From contig CAADYQ010000107.1 of assembly GCA_900753295.1 (NCBI GenBank), forward strand, positions 1 through 9,071: DNA of 9,071 nucleotides. The letters run 5' to 3'. The translations under genes and the position numbers were made by a program. Under the pieces are notes generated by a model that searched no databases, was not told the origin of the DNA, and saw only the letters and a program-made list of their open reading frames with translations. Of this stretch, positions 1 through 7,568 are shown in pieces (positions within the stretch are counted from its first letter, which is position 1; every line of letters starts with the position of its first letter). Source of the stretch: Clostridia bacterium (GTDB taxonomy: Bacteria; Bacillota; Clostridia; Oscillospirales; CAG-272).

Positions 1-467
1 GCCGCCGCCGAGCGTGCCGCCTCGTGCCCGCACCTAAGCACCGATACATTGCCGCTCTTTACCGTGAGCGCCGCGGCGTCAGACGTAACGTTGGGGCGGC
101 TCTCGTAAATTATCGCGATAACGCCGATGCCGACCGACATTTTTCTTATCGTGAGTCCGTTGGGGCGCACGACCTCGGAAAGCACTCTGCCGACAGGTGA
201 CGGAAGCGCGGCAACGTCGCGTATCCCAACGCACATCCCGTCTATTCTTTTATCGTCGAGCCGGAGCCTGTCCAGCATGACCGCCGATATGCGCCCCTCC
301 TTTTCGGCGGCGCTCATATCCTCGGCGTTTGCCGCAAGGATATCAGCGCGGTGTTTGTCTATCGCGTCCGCCATAAGCAGCAGAGCGCGGTCAAGTGTTT
401 CGCTGTCGGCGGCATTTATCGCGGGGAGCGCGGCGCGTGCGCCGAGAAGAATTTCATGTGTTGTCAT
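1..467 (-). CDS. proA: Gamma-glutamyl phosphate reductase, N-terminal 155 residues
   Basis: Open frame from ATG 467 to the left edge. The encoded start is MTTHEILLGARAALPAI, and residues 115-140 read GVIAIIYESRPNVTSDAAAL followed by TVKSGN, the signature of ProA, an NADPH-dependent aldehyde-dehydrogenase-fold enzyme. It reduces gamma-glutamyl phosphate to glutamate semialdehyde, the second step of proline synthesis, and is thought to receive its unstable substrate from ProB. RPNGL (101-105) is also typical. At 145-150 the usual RGGxEA reads RCGHEA, with Cys146 for glycine. The catalytic cysteine lies about 100 residues further on, outside the window. The start is 10 bases after the proB stop and the AAGGA site (479-475) overlaps that stop codon, so the two genes are probably translationally coupled. 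No frame break is seen in the visible part. Confidence 0.95.
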   Translation of the reverse strand, partial: MTTHEILLGARAALPAINAADSETLDRALLLMADAIDKHRADILAANAEDMSAAEKEGRISAVMLDRLRLDDKRIDGMCVGIRDVAALPSPVGRVLSEVVRPNGLTIRKMSVGIGVIAIIYESRPNVTSDAAALTVKSGNVSVLRCGHEAARSAA

Positions 468-474
468 GGGTCGT

Positions 475-479
475 TCCTT
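475..479 (-). promoter_or_regulatory. proA ribosome binding site overlapping the proB stop
   Basis: AAGGA on the minus strand shares two bases with the proB TAA and lies 7 bases before ATG 467. The arrangement favours coupled, near-equal synthesis of ProB and ProA. Confidence 0.7.
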
Positions 480-1242
480 ATCTTTTTGCAAAAAATCTCG
501 TGCCGACCTTTTTGCCGTCGGCGATATCATAAAGGTTTTCGGGGCGCGAACCGTCGCATATGACCATATCGCATCCCGCCGACGTGGCGATGCGCGCCGC
601 TGTCAGCTTTGTAGCCATGCCGCCTGTTCCCTGCGCGCCGCTTCCGCCGCCGAGGGCTATGATACCGTCGTCGATCGCATATACCTCGGGTATCAGCTTT
701 GCATCCGGATCGCGGTGCGGATCGGCTGTAAAAAGCCCCTCGATATCCGACATGAGCACGAGCAGTCCAGCTCCCGCACTGTCTGCAACAAGCGCCGCAA
801 GCGTGTCGTTGTCGCCTATTTCTATCTCATCGGTCGCTATCGTGTCATTTTCGTTGATTATCGGAATGACGCCGAGCGCGAGCAGTCTTTCCATGGTGTT
901 GGAAAAGTTGCGGTGGCGGGTCTCCTGGCGGAAGTCCTCGGCGGTGAGAAGTATCTGTGCCACGGTGCGGTTATATTCGGCAAACAGCTTATCGTATGTA
1001 TACATCAGCTCGCACTGACCCACGGCTGCCGCCGCCTGCTTGCCGACAGTATCGCGCGGGCGCGCGCCGAGATTCAGCTTTCCGACGCCCATTCCGACAG
1101 CGCCGGAGGAAACGAGTATAACTTCATTTCCCGCATTTTTGAGATCAGCCAGCACCTTGCACAGCGCTTCGATCCGTCTTATATTCATACACCCCGTAGG
1201 ATGCGTGAGGGTCGATGTCCCCACTTTTACCACAAGTCTCAT
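478..1242 (-). CDS. proB: Glutamate 5-kinase, short form without PUA domain
   Basis: 254 residues of the amino-acid kinase fold. The enzyme phosphorylates glutamate with ATP to gamma-glutamyl phosphate, the first step of proline synthesis. Motifs: VVKVGTSTLT (4-13), VSSGAVGMGVG (44-54), GVIPIINENDTI (124-135), EIGDNDTLAALVA (141-153), LMSDIEGLFTADP (163-175) and GTGGMATKLTAA (205-216), covering the glutamate and ATP sites. The protein stops just after the kinase domain, whereas the E. coli enzyme has about 110 further residues forming a PUA domain; short forms occur naturally in other bacteria, so this is not a truncation, and the stop TAA is followed directly by proA. The start ATG has AAGGA 7 bases upstream and follows the small unknown gene by 23 bases. 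Feedback inhibition by proline is expected from the family but cannot be confirmed here. Confidence 0.96.
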   Translation of the reverse strand: MRLVVKVGTSTLTHPTGCMNIRRIEALCKVLADLKNAGNEVILVSSGAVGMGVGKLNLGARPRDTVGKQAAAAVGQCELMYTYDKLFAEYNRTVAQILLTAEDFRQETRHRNFSNTMERLLALGVIPIINENDTIATDEIEIGDNDTLAALVADSAGAGLLVLMSDIEGLFTADPHRDPDAKLIPEVYAIDDGIIALGGGSGAQGTGGMATKLTAARIATSAGCDMVICDGSRPENLYDIADGKKVGTRFFAKR

Positions 1243-1265
1243 TGTTTTATCCTTGAATTTTAACC

Positions 1266-1604
1266 TTATCTGTAATAAACATAGTACGCTATAACGGTGC
1301 GTACATCGCCGCCGTGCTCGATATCCGGTCCGGTGAGCACCACGCCGTCCTTGGAGAGCAGCTCCGATGCCTGAAGCTCGTCCACCGGGCAGCGAAAGAC
1401 GACCTCGGAGGAGGAAAACACTATAAGCTCGCCGTCGCGCAGGCTCATATTCCCCTCTCTGCCTATGACCTCGTCAACATTGTTGCGCCGCTCGGTCACA
1501 TATCTCAGGCGCTTGCCGCATATGCGCTCCGCCATTTCACGGCGGTAACGCGGAGAATCCGGATCATTTGATGACGTGAGACGTTTTATCAGCTTACCTA
1601 TCAT
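1266..1604 (-). CDS. Small protein of unknown function between the glycogen and proline genes
   Basis: 112 residues; I do not recognise a named family. The gene looks real: its ATG overlaps the stop of the GH13 gene (ATGA), AAGGA lies 8 bases upstream, it ends 23 bases before proB, and codon use matches its neighbours. Residues 1-45 are basic and probably helical (KLIKRLTSS, then YRREMAERICGKRLRYVTERR). Residues 46-112 read as alternating short beta strands and turns (GELIVFSSSEVVFRCPVDEL, GVVLTGPDIE, VRTVIAYYVYYR), suggesting one compact beta-rich domain. There is no signal peptide, membrane segment, cysteine metal motif or recognised catalytic motif; the two cysteines (29 and 72) are far apart. 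A cytosolic accessory or regulatory role is only a guess from position. Confidence 0.8.
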   Translation of the reverse strand: MIGKLIKRLTSSNDPDSPRYRREMAERICGKRLRYVTERRNNVDEVIGREGNMSLRDGELIVFSSSEVVFRCPVDELQASELLSKDGVVLTGPDIEHGGDVRTVIAYYVYYR

Positions 1605-3577
1605 TTTTTAGTTCCTTTCTCCGCGTCCTCGCAGATGAACACAAAGCCGCATGGCGGAACGCTCACGTCGCCCGCGCCGCTTTTATCGCTGTAAAGCTCG
1701 CGCCAGCCTCCGCTGACGTGCATGACCTCTGCCGCGGTGCCGAGATTTGCCGCAAAGCGGACGCGGCAGAGCCTGCCGCCTACATATTTTTCACGTGTGA
1801 ATTCGATATATCCGCCGCTCACACGCGTCAGAGCAAAATCTCCACGGTCAAAGGCGGGATATTTCCTCACTGCGGCAAGCCGGCGATAATGGGCGACCAG
1901 CTCTTCATCGGTCCGTTCGTCCCAGACCATCGGATAGCGGCAGAAGGGATCGCCGAGTCCCTCCATACCGCGCTCATCCCCGTAATAAACGCACGGAAAG
2001 CCGTAAACGGCATACTGAACAGCCGAAACCACGCGCAAGCGCGCGATCCCCGCACGGCGCTCGTCCGGTGTGAGCCTTACCGCCGCACGCTCCGCGTTGG
2101 TAAGTCCGTCGGCATCGCGCGCCTTATCCGGCGCGCCGAGAAGCGTGAGGATACGCTCGGTGTCATGCGTGCCGATGATATTCATGAGCACGTCAGCCGC
2201 AGGGCGCGGATATGATGAGTAGATATCGAGCAGTTCGTCCGCAAGGAAGGAGGCGTCTCCGCTCCCGGCATAGCCGAGCAGCGCGGAGCGCAACGGATAA
2301 TTCATAACGCTGTCAAGCTGACGTCCGCGGAAATACGAACGGCGCTTGCCGTATGATATCTTGTCCGCGGCATTCTCCCAGACCTCGCCGATGATCGCCG
2401 CCTCGGGAGATACCGCCTTTACGCGCTGCCGCAGTCCGGTCAGGAACTCGTCCGGCAGCTCATCCGCAACATCGAGCCGCCAGCCGTCGGCTCCCATACG
2501 AATGTACTTTTCGCACACGCCGCCCTCGCCGATGAAAAAATCACGGCAGGACGGTTCGGAAAGATCGAGCTTGGGCAATATCGGGATCCCCCACCAGCTT
2601 GCAAAGGAATCGTCGCCGCGCTCCGCGCCCTCCGGCTCGTCTCTGAAAAAGAACCATTTCCGGTAAGGCGACCCGCTGTCGTCCCATGCCCCTCCGCCGT
2701 AGCGGCTGTATCTGTCAAAGTAAATGCTGTCGTCACCGGTATGGTTGAAAACGCCGTCAAGAATGATCCTGATACCCGCCGCGTGAGCCGCTTCGAGCAA
2801 TGCAAGGAACGCCTCGTCGCCGCCGAAGCCGGGATCGACATGCAGGTAATCGGCTGTATCGTATTTATGATTTGACGCAGCCGTAAAAACAGGCGAAAGG
2901 TATATCACCGTAACGCCGAGAGAGCTGAGATACGGCAGCTCCTCGCGCACGCCCCACAAATTGCCGCCGAAGAAAACATTGTTTTTCACCGGCGCGCCGG
3001 GGCACTCGCCGTACTGCGGCACGCCGTTTTTCCAGTCGCCGTTGACCACGGAATCGTCACGGTAGGCGGCGCGTCCCGTGCCGCGCCTGAAGCGATCGAC
3101 AAAAATATGATACATTATCCCGCCGCCGAGCCACTCCGGGGTGGTAAAGTCGTCACGGTAGACGAGCAGACGGAACCTGCCGCAGCTTTGTGCGGTCAAT
3201 GTAATATCCACATTGTTCTCGGTATCCGAGAACAGTGTGTCAAGCCCGCGCGGAAGCAGAAATTCATACCAGCAGATACCGTCCCCGGTACCGCTATCCA
3301 TAAAATCATCGGGTGAAAATGAAAGCGTGTATATGTCCGTTATAACACTGCCGCCGGAATATTCAAACGGGATATCGGTATGTTCATCACTGCCGTCGTC
3401 GGAAAAGATACGTATCACCACGCCGCAGGTCCCGACCGTGCGCGGCACGGAGGCGGTGAGCATGACGCGTTCATGGCGCGCAAGCGCGCCGATGAACGGC
3501 CTCTCCCGCCCGTCCGCACTGCGACAGGTAAGAGCCATGTCCGGAGGCGGCATAAGACTATTCAGTTTCGGAAGCAT
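1601..3577 (-). CDS. GH13 alpha-amylase family glucan hydrolase, neopullulanase-like, cytosolic
   Basis: 658 residues. Residues about 15-145 look like an N-terminal beta-sandwich domain of the kind found in neopullulanases and cyclomaltodextrinases. The (beta/alpha)8 barrel starts near GGGIMYHIFVDRF (151-163). Conserved GH13 regions are intact: FFGGNLWGV and VIYLSPVFTAASNHKYDTADY (225-244), region I DGVFNH (274-279), region V LPKLDL (334-339), region II GWRLDVADE (365-373, nucleophile Asp369), region III GEVWEN (397-402, acid Glu398) and region IV GTHDTE (469-474, Asp472). Region V resembles the MPKLN mark of the neopullulanase subfamily, so hydrolysis of alpha-1,4 and perhaps alpha-1,6 bonds in glycogen-derived dextrins is likely; exact specificity cannot be read. 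No signal peptide or anchor is seen, in keeping with an intracellular role beside glgP. The start lies 11 bases after the glgP stop with only a weak upstream site, suggesting coupled re-initiation. Its stop overlaps the next ATG (ATGA). Confidence 0.92.
   Translation of the reverse strand: MLPKLNSLMPPPDMALTCRSADGRERPFIGALARHERVMLTASVPRTVGTCGVVIRIFSDDGSDEHTDIPFEYSGGSVITDIYTLSFSPDDFMDSGTGDGICWYEFLLPRGLDTLFSDTENNVDITLTAQSCGRFRLLVYRDDFTTPEWLGGGIMYHIFVDRFRRGTGRAAYRDDSVVNGDWKNGVPQYGECPGAPVKNNVFFGGNLWGVREELPYLSSLGVTVIYLSPVFTAASNHKYDTADYLHVDPGFGGDEAFLALLEAAHAAGIRIILDGVFNHTGDDSIYFDRYSRYGGGAWDDSGSPYRKWFFFRDEPEGAERGDDSFASWWGIPILPKLDLSEPSCRDFFIGEGGVCEKYIRMGADGWRLDVADELPDEFLTGLRQRVKAVSPEAAIIGEVWENAADKISYGKRRSYFRGRQLDSVMNYPLRSALLGYAGSGDASFLADELLDIYSSYPRPAADVLMNIIGTHDTERILTLLGAPDKARDADGLTNAERAAVRLTPDERRAGIARLRVVSAVQYAVYGFPCVYYGDERGMEGLGDPFCRYPMVWDERTDEELVAHYRRLAAVRKYPAFDRGDFALTRVSGGYIEFTREKYVGGRLCRVRFAANLGTAAEVMHVSGGWRELYSDKSGAGDVSVPPCGFVFICEDAEKGTKK
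1613..1617 (-). promoter_or_regulatory. Ribosome binding site of the 112-residue gene
   Basis: AAGGA on the minus strand, 8 bases before ATG 1604 and inside the last codons of the GH13 gene. It shows that the overlapping small gene has its own initiation signal. Confidence 0.7.
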
Positions 3578-3588
3578 GGCTCACCCGG

Positions 3589-6051
3589 TCACTTTCCTTC
3601 TTTTTTGTCTGCGGCTCCGGTCGCCCGTCCCGCAAGACTGTGGATATGCCAGATGCGATCGGCGTATTCCGTCACCGCGCGGTCGGCGGCAAAATGACCG
3701 CCCATTGCGATGTTCATGAGCGAGCGGCGGCTCCAGTCCTCGCGATCGGCAAATGCCGCAAAAGCACGCTCCTGCGCCTGATGGTAGGATTCAAAATCCG
3801 CAAGGCACATATACGGGTCGGCAATGCCGTGACCCGAAATGAGATACTGAACGATATCGGAGAACGACTCGCCCGCAAAGCCGACATTCAGTCTGTCCAC
3901 TATGCGGTGCAGACGCTCGTTGCGCGCGTAATAGATGGCGGAATTGTATCCGGCAAGCCAGAGGTCGGCGACCTCGGCGCTCGTGAGTCCGAAGATGAAT
4001 ATATTGTCCTTGCCGACGGCTCCGAGCATTTCGATGTTCGCGCCGTCAAGCGTTCCGATGGTGAGCGCACCGTTCAGCATCAGCTTCATGCATCCGGTGC
4101 CCGACGCCTCCTTGCCCGCAAGAGAGAGCTGTTCGCTTATCTCGGCGGCGGGAATGAGAGCCTCGGCGGTGGTCACATCGTAATTTTCAAGGAACACGAC
4201 CTTCAGCTTATCGCGTACACCGGGGGTGTTTTCGATCTCGCGCGAAAGCATACATATGAGCTGGATTATCCGCTTTGCCATCTGATATCCCGGCGCAGCC
4301 TTGGCGCCGAAAATATAGGTTCGCGGACGGACGTCAAGGCTCGGATCGTCGCAAAGATCAAGATATATCCCGATTATATTGAGGACATTGAGAAGCTGGC
4401 GCTTGTACTCGTGCAGACGCTTTATCTGAACGTCAAACACCGAATGGGTATCGATCGAGATGCCGGTGCGCTTCATCATAAAGGCGGAAAAATCCTTTTT
4501 GTTTTCGTGCTTTATGGCACGCAGACGCTCAAGCACCGAGGCATCGGTAACGTATTTTGCAAAGTCCGCAAGCTGCTCCGGGTCCTTGCGGTAGGCGGTC
4601 CCTATGCACTCGTCAAGCAGTGCGGCAAGACGGGGGTTGGAATAGCAAAGCCAGCGGCGGTGAGCCACACCGTTCGTTACGTTTGTAAAGCGCTCGGGGT
4701 ACATACGGTAAAAGCTCTTGAATATAGACTCGGTGAGTATCTCGGAGTGGAGCTTCGACACGCCGTTTACCGAATGAGAGCCGACCACGGCAAGGTTCGC
4801 CATGTTGACCTGCCCGTAGCTGAGTATGCTCATTCCCGCTATGCGGTTCCAGTTGCCGGGGTAGGCGTTCCACGCCTCGCGGCTGAAGCGCTCGTTTATT
4901 TCCTTGACTATCATGTGGATACGCGGCAGTTTGAGTCCGAAAATATCCTCGCTCCACTTTTCAAGCGCCTCGGGCATGACCGTATGGTTGGTATATGAGA
5001 CGGTGCGCACGGTGATATCCCACGCCTTCTCCCAGGAGAGGAAATATTCATCCATGAGGATGCGCATCAGCTCGGGAATGACCAGAGCCGGGTGAGTATC
5101 GTTGATGTGGATAGCGACCTTATCCGGCAGTGTTTCGATATTGCGGTATACCGCCATGTGATCGCGTATGATGTTCTGCACCGATGCCGAGGTAAGGAAA
5201 TACTGCTGCGTCAGGCGCAGAAGCTTGCCCTCGGTATGGTTATCTGACGGGTAAAGCACCTTTGAAATGATCTCGGCATTGTTGCTCTCCTCAAGCGCGC
5301 GGGTATACTGCCCCTGCGTGAAAAGCCCCATATTGAAGGACCGCGTATCGCGGGCGCGCCACAGGCGCAGACGGCTCACACCGTCGGAGTCTCCGCCGGA
5401 TATCAGCATATCGTAAGGGACCGCCTCCACCTCGTCGGCGCCCTCGTATATTATTTCAAGATGACCGTCCTGCCAGTTTTCCTTTACTCTGCCGCCGAAT
5501 TTGACGGTAAAAATACGGTCGGTGCGCGGCTCGAGCCACACCTCGCCGCCCGGCAACCATATATCCGGCATTTCCACCTGCAGCCCGTCAACTATCTTCT
5601 GCCTGAAAAGACCGTACTCGTAAAGTATGGAAAATCCGCAGGCGGGGTACTCAAGCGACGCGAGCGAATCCATAAAGCAGGCGGCAAGCCTGCCAAGACC
5701 GCCGTTACCAAGCCCCGCATCCGGCTCGCAGTCGTAAAGGTCCTCAAGATTTATGCCCATCTTGCCGAGCGCCTCTGCGTAGGACGCGGTAAGCCCTAAA
5801 TTGCAAAGATTGTTTTTGAGCGAGCGGCCGAGCAGAAATTCCATGGACATATAATAGACCTGCTTTTCGCCGGTCTTTTTTACGCGCTCGCTGAAATGCG
5901 CGCGCTTGTCGGCAAGAATGTCCTTTACGGTATGCGCTACCGCCTTGTAGACCTGGTCGCGCGTTGCCTCGGCAGGTGTCGTGCCGAAAAGACGCATGAG
6001 CTTTTGTTCAATGTTTTCTTTGACTTCTCTGGGTTTGGGATCGTAATTCAC
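3589..6051 (-). CDS. glgP: Glycogen/alpha-glucan phosphorylase (GT35)
   Basis: Pyridoxal-phosphate enzyme that phosphorolyses alpha-1,4-glucan ends to glucose-1-phosphate. Counting from the GTG at 6051 it has 820 residues, normal for bacterial members. Motifs: LGNGGLGRLAACF (114-126), EYGLFRQKI (145-153), HINDTHPALVIPE (315-327), TNGVAHRRWL (459-468), IKRLHEYKRQLLN (543-555), and EASGTGCMK (648-656), whose Lys656 should bind the cofactor, then NGALTIGTLDGAN. I chose GTG 6051 because GGAGGAA and an A/T-rich spacer precede it and the protein then begins VNYDPKPREVKEN, as relatives do. The alternative is ATG 6090, which overlaps the glgA stop as ATGA and adds MRARRFLSEEVLK; no ribosome binding site precedes it. 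The N-terminus is too short for the phosphorylation and AMP site of animal enzymes. Asn of the common GTGNMK is Cys here, a variant I believe is frequent in Clostridia. The GH13 gene follows 11 bases after the stop. Confidence 0.95.
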   Translation of the reverse strand: MNYDPKPREVKENIEQKLMRLFGTTPAEATRDQVYKAVAHTVKDILADKRAHFSERVKKTGEKQVYYMSMEFLLGRSLKNNLCNLGLTASYAEALGKMGINLEDLYDCEPDAGLGNGGLGRLAACFMDSLASLEYPACGFSILYEYGLFRQKIVDGLQVEMPDIWLPGGEVWLEPRTDRIFTVKFGGRVKENWQDGHLEIIYEGADEVEAVPYDMLISGGDSDGVSRLRLWRARDTRSFNMGLFTQGQYTRALEESNNAEIISKVLYPSDNHTEGKLLRLTQQYFLTSASVQNIIRDHMAVYRNIETLPDKVAIHINDTHPALVIPELMRILMDEYFLSWEKAWDITVRTVSYTNHTVMPEALEKWSEDIFGLKLPRIHMIVKEINERFSREAWNAYPGNWNRIAGMSILSYGQVNMANLAVVGSHSVNGVSKLHSEILTESIFKSFYRMYPERFTNVTNGVAHRRWLCYSNPRLAALLDECIGTAYRKDPEQLADFAKYVTDASVLERLRAIKHENKKDFSAFMMKRTGISIDTHSVFDVQIKRLHEYKRQLLNVLNIIGIYLDLCDDPSLDVRPRTYIFGAKAAPGYQMAKRIIQLICMLSREIENTPGVRDKLKVVFLENYDVTTAEALIPAAEISEQLSLAGKEASGTGCMKLMLNGALTIGTLDGANIEMLGAVGKDNIFIFGLTSAEVADLWLAGYNSAIYYARNERLHRIVDRLNVGFAGESFSDIVQYLISGHGIADPYMCLADFESYHQAQERAFAAFADREDWSRRSLMNIAMGGHFAADRAVTEYADRIWHIHSLAGRATGAADKKEGK

Positions 6052-6060
6052 TTTTAAAAC

Positions 6061-6067
6061 TTCCTCC
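6061..6067 (-). promoter_or_regulatory. Ribosome binding site supporting a GTG start for glgP
   Basis: GGAGGAA on the minus strand followed by a 9-base A/T-rich spacer and GTG 6051. It lies inside the longer reading that starts at ATG 6090, so it argues for the shorter protein. The distance from GGAGG to GTG (11 bases) is slightly long, so the longer, translationally coupled start cannot be excluded. Confidence 0.6.
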
Positions 6068-6086
6068 GATAAAAAGCGGCGCGCTC

Positions 6087-7568
6087 TCATTCAAGCGATG
6101 CATACATGGATGCATACTCGGCGGCGGACGCACGCCATGAAAAATCGACGCTCATTATCTTTTCAATAAATTTTTTTCGTTTTGCCGGATCGCGCCAGAG
6201 CGACACGGCAGCCAGGGTGCGCTCATACAGCTCGCCCGAGGTATATCCCGCAAAGGTAAAACCGTTTCCGTGCATATTTCCGTCTTCGTCCTCCCAATAT
6301 CCGTGAATGGAATCGTAAAGACCGCCGGTCTCGCGAACGACCGGTATTGCGCCGTAGCGCGAGGCTATCATCTGCGAGAGTCCGCACGGCTCGCTCTTCG
6401 AGGGCATAAGGAATATATCCGCAGCCGCATATATGCGGCGGGAAAGGTCGCGGTCATAGGTTATCAGCGCACGCGCGCTGTCGGGGAATTCATGTTCAAG
6501 TGCGCGGAAGAAATCCTCATACTGCGCCTCGCCCTTACCGAGCACCACGAACTGCGCCCCTGTATCGCGCAGTATCCCGCCAAGCGCCTCACGCACGATG
6601 TCAAGCCCCTTGTGCGATGCCAGCCGCGATATCACCGCTATCAGCGGGCGGTCGGGATCGTCAGGCAGGGACAGATCGGCGCGTAAGGACGCGCGGCATG
6701 CGTACTTGCCGTCGGGATCGGCGGCAGTATAGCTTTGCGCGAGCACCGGGTCGGTCGCGGGATCGTAATAGGAATAATCTATGCCGTTGAGTATGCCCCT
6801 CAGCTTGCCGGCATTTTCGCGCAGCACGCCGTCAAGCCCGTGTGAAAATTCCGGGCGCATTATCTCCCCGGCGTATCTCGGGCTGACCGTGCTTACGCGG
6901 TCGGCGCATACGACAGCGCCCTTCATAAGGTTTATGCAACCGTCCCATTCTACCGTTGAACGGTCATAGTCGGACAGCGCAAAAACATCACCGAGAATGT
7001 AAAAATCATATTTTCCCTGGTATTCGATGTTGTGGATGGTGAAGATGCTCTTCATGCCGCTCCAACGCGCATCACGGCTGTATTTGCGCTTGAGGTATAT
7101 CACCGAAAGCGCCGCCTGCCAGTCGTGCGCGTGCAGTATGTCGGGAAAATACCCGAGCACCGGCATCATATCCATAACGGCGGTGCAGAAGAACGCATAT
7201 CTTTCGCCGTCGTCGTACTGACCGTAAAGTCCCGGACGCTTGAAATAGTACTCGTTATCGATAAAATAATACTTTACGCCGTTTTTTTCAAGGCTCAGCA
7301 CGCCACAGTACTGCCTGCGCCATGCAAGCGCGACGTCAAACACCGCCTCGGTCTTCATCTCGGCGCGATATTTGTCGCCTATCGCGCTGTACAGCGGCAT
7401 CACCACACGCACATCCGCCGTGGGATCGTAAGCCGCAAGCGCCTCGGGCAGCGATCCCAGCACATCGCCAAGTCCCCCGGTCGCGGCGAACGGCATGACC
7501 TCCGCGCCGACGAATAATATCTTTTTCTTATTTTCCGGCTGAGCCGTTTTTGTTTTTTTCACCGCCAT
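6087..7568 (-). CDS. glgA: Glycogen synthase (ADP-glucose-type, GT5 family)
   Basis: A 493-residue GT5 glycosyltransferase that transfers glucose from a nucleotide sugar to the non-reducing end of alpha-1,4-glucan in the cytosol. Visible motifs: N-terminal ILFVGAEVMPFAATGGLGDV (17-36), HAHDWQAAL (146-154), FTIHNIEYQG (176-185), TVSPRYAGEI (227-236), GILNGIDYSYYDP (258-270), SRLASHKGLD (314-323), and SEPCGLSQ (392-399) with RETGGL (412-417), which carry the donor-binding lysine and acidic residue of the C-terminal Rossmann domain. The oddity is Ala29 where the classical KTGGL motif has lysine. About 15 lysine-rich residues precede the usual family start. The ATG overlaps the glgD stop by one base (TGATG), with AAGGA about 11 bases upstream; the stop overlaps the first ATG available to glgP. 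Length and motif order are normal, so the family call is firm; donor preference is assumed to be ADP-glucose from the glgC/glgD context. Confidence 0.95.
   Translation of the reverse strand: MAVKKTKTAQPENKKKILFVGAEVMPFAATGGLGDVLGSLPEALAAYDPTADVRVVMPLYSAIGDKYRAEMKTEAVFDVALAWRRQYCGVLSLEKNGVKYYFIDNEYYFKRPGLYGQYDDGERYAFFCTAVMDMMPVLGYFPDILHAHDWQAALSVIYLKRKYSRDARWSGMKSIFTIHNIEYQGKYDFYILGDVFALSDYDRSTVEWDGCINLMKGAVVCADRVSTVSPRYAGEIMRPEFSHGLDGVLRENAGKLRGILNGIDYSYYDPATDPVLAQSYTAADPDGKYACRASLRADLSLPDDPDRPLIAVISRLASHKGLDIVREALGGILRDTGAQFVVLGKGEAQYEDFFRALEHEFPDSARALITYDRDLSRRIYAAADIFLMPSKSEPCGLSQMIASRYGAIPVVRETGGLYDSIHGYWEDEDGNMHGNGFTFAGYTSGELYERTLAAVSLWRDPAKRKKFIEKIMSVDFSWRASAAEYASMYASLE

Noticed and set aside
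1..60. Short GCC/GCG-rich runs at the left edge, suggestive of a repeat
   Set aside because: They are alanine and arginine codons of proA in frame (ending HEAARSAA); no repeat unit is shared with other places in the window.
127..1263. A 378-codon open frame on the plus strand opposite proB and the proA start
   Set aside because: It crosses the opposite proB/proA boundary and encodes low-complexity Ser/Ala/Arg-rich sequence; both opposite genes have clear family motifs.
3640..4998. A 452-codon open frame on the plus strand opposite glgP
   Set aside because: It lies wholly antisense to a strongly conserved enzyme; its composition (many Arg, His, Val) is that of a shadow frame. Scarce TTA, CTA and TCA codons in the G+C-rich minus-strand gene leave few stops on the opposite strand.
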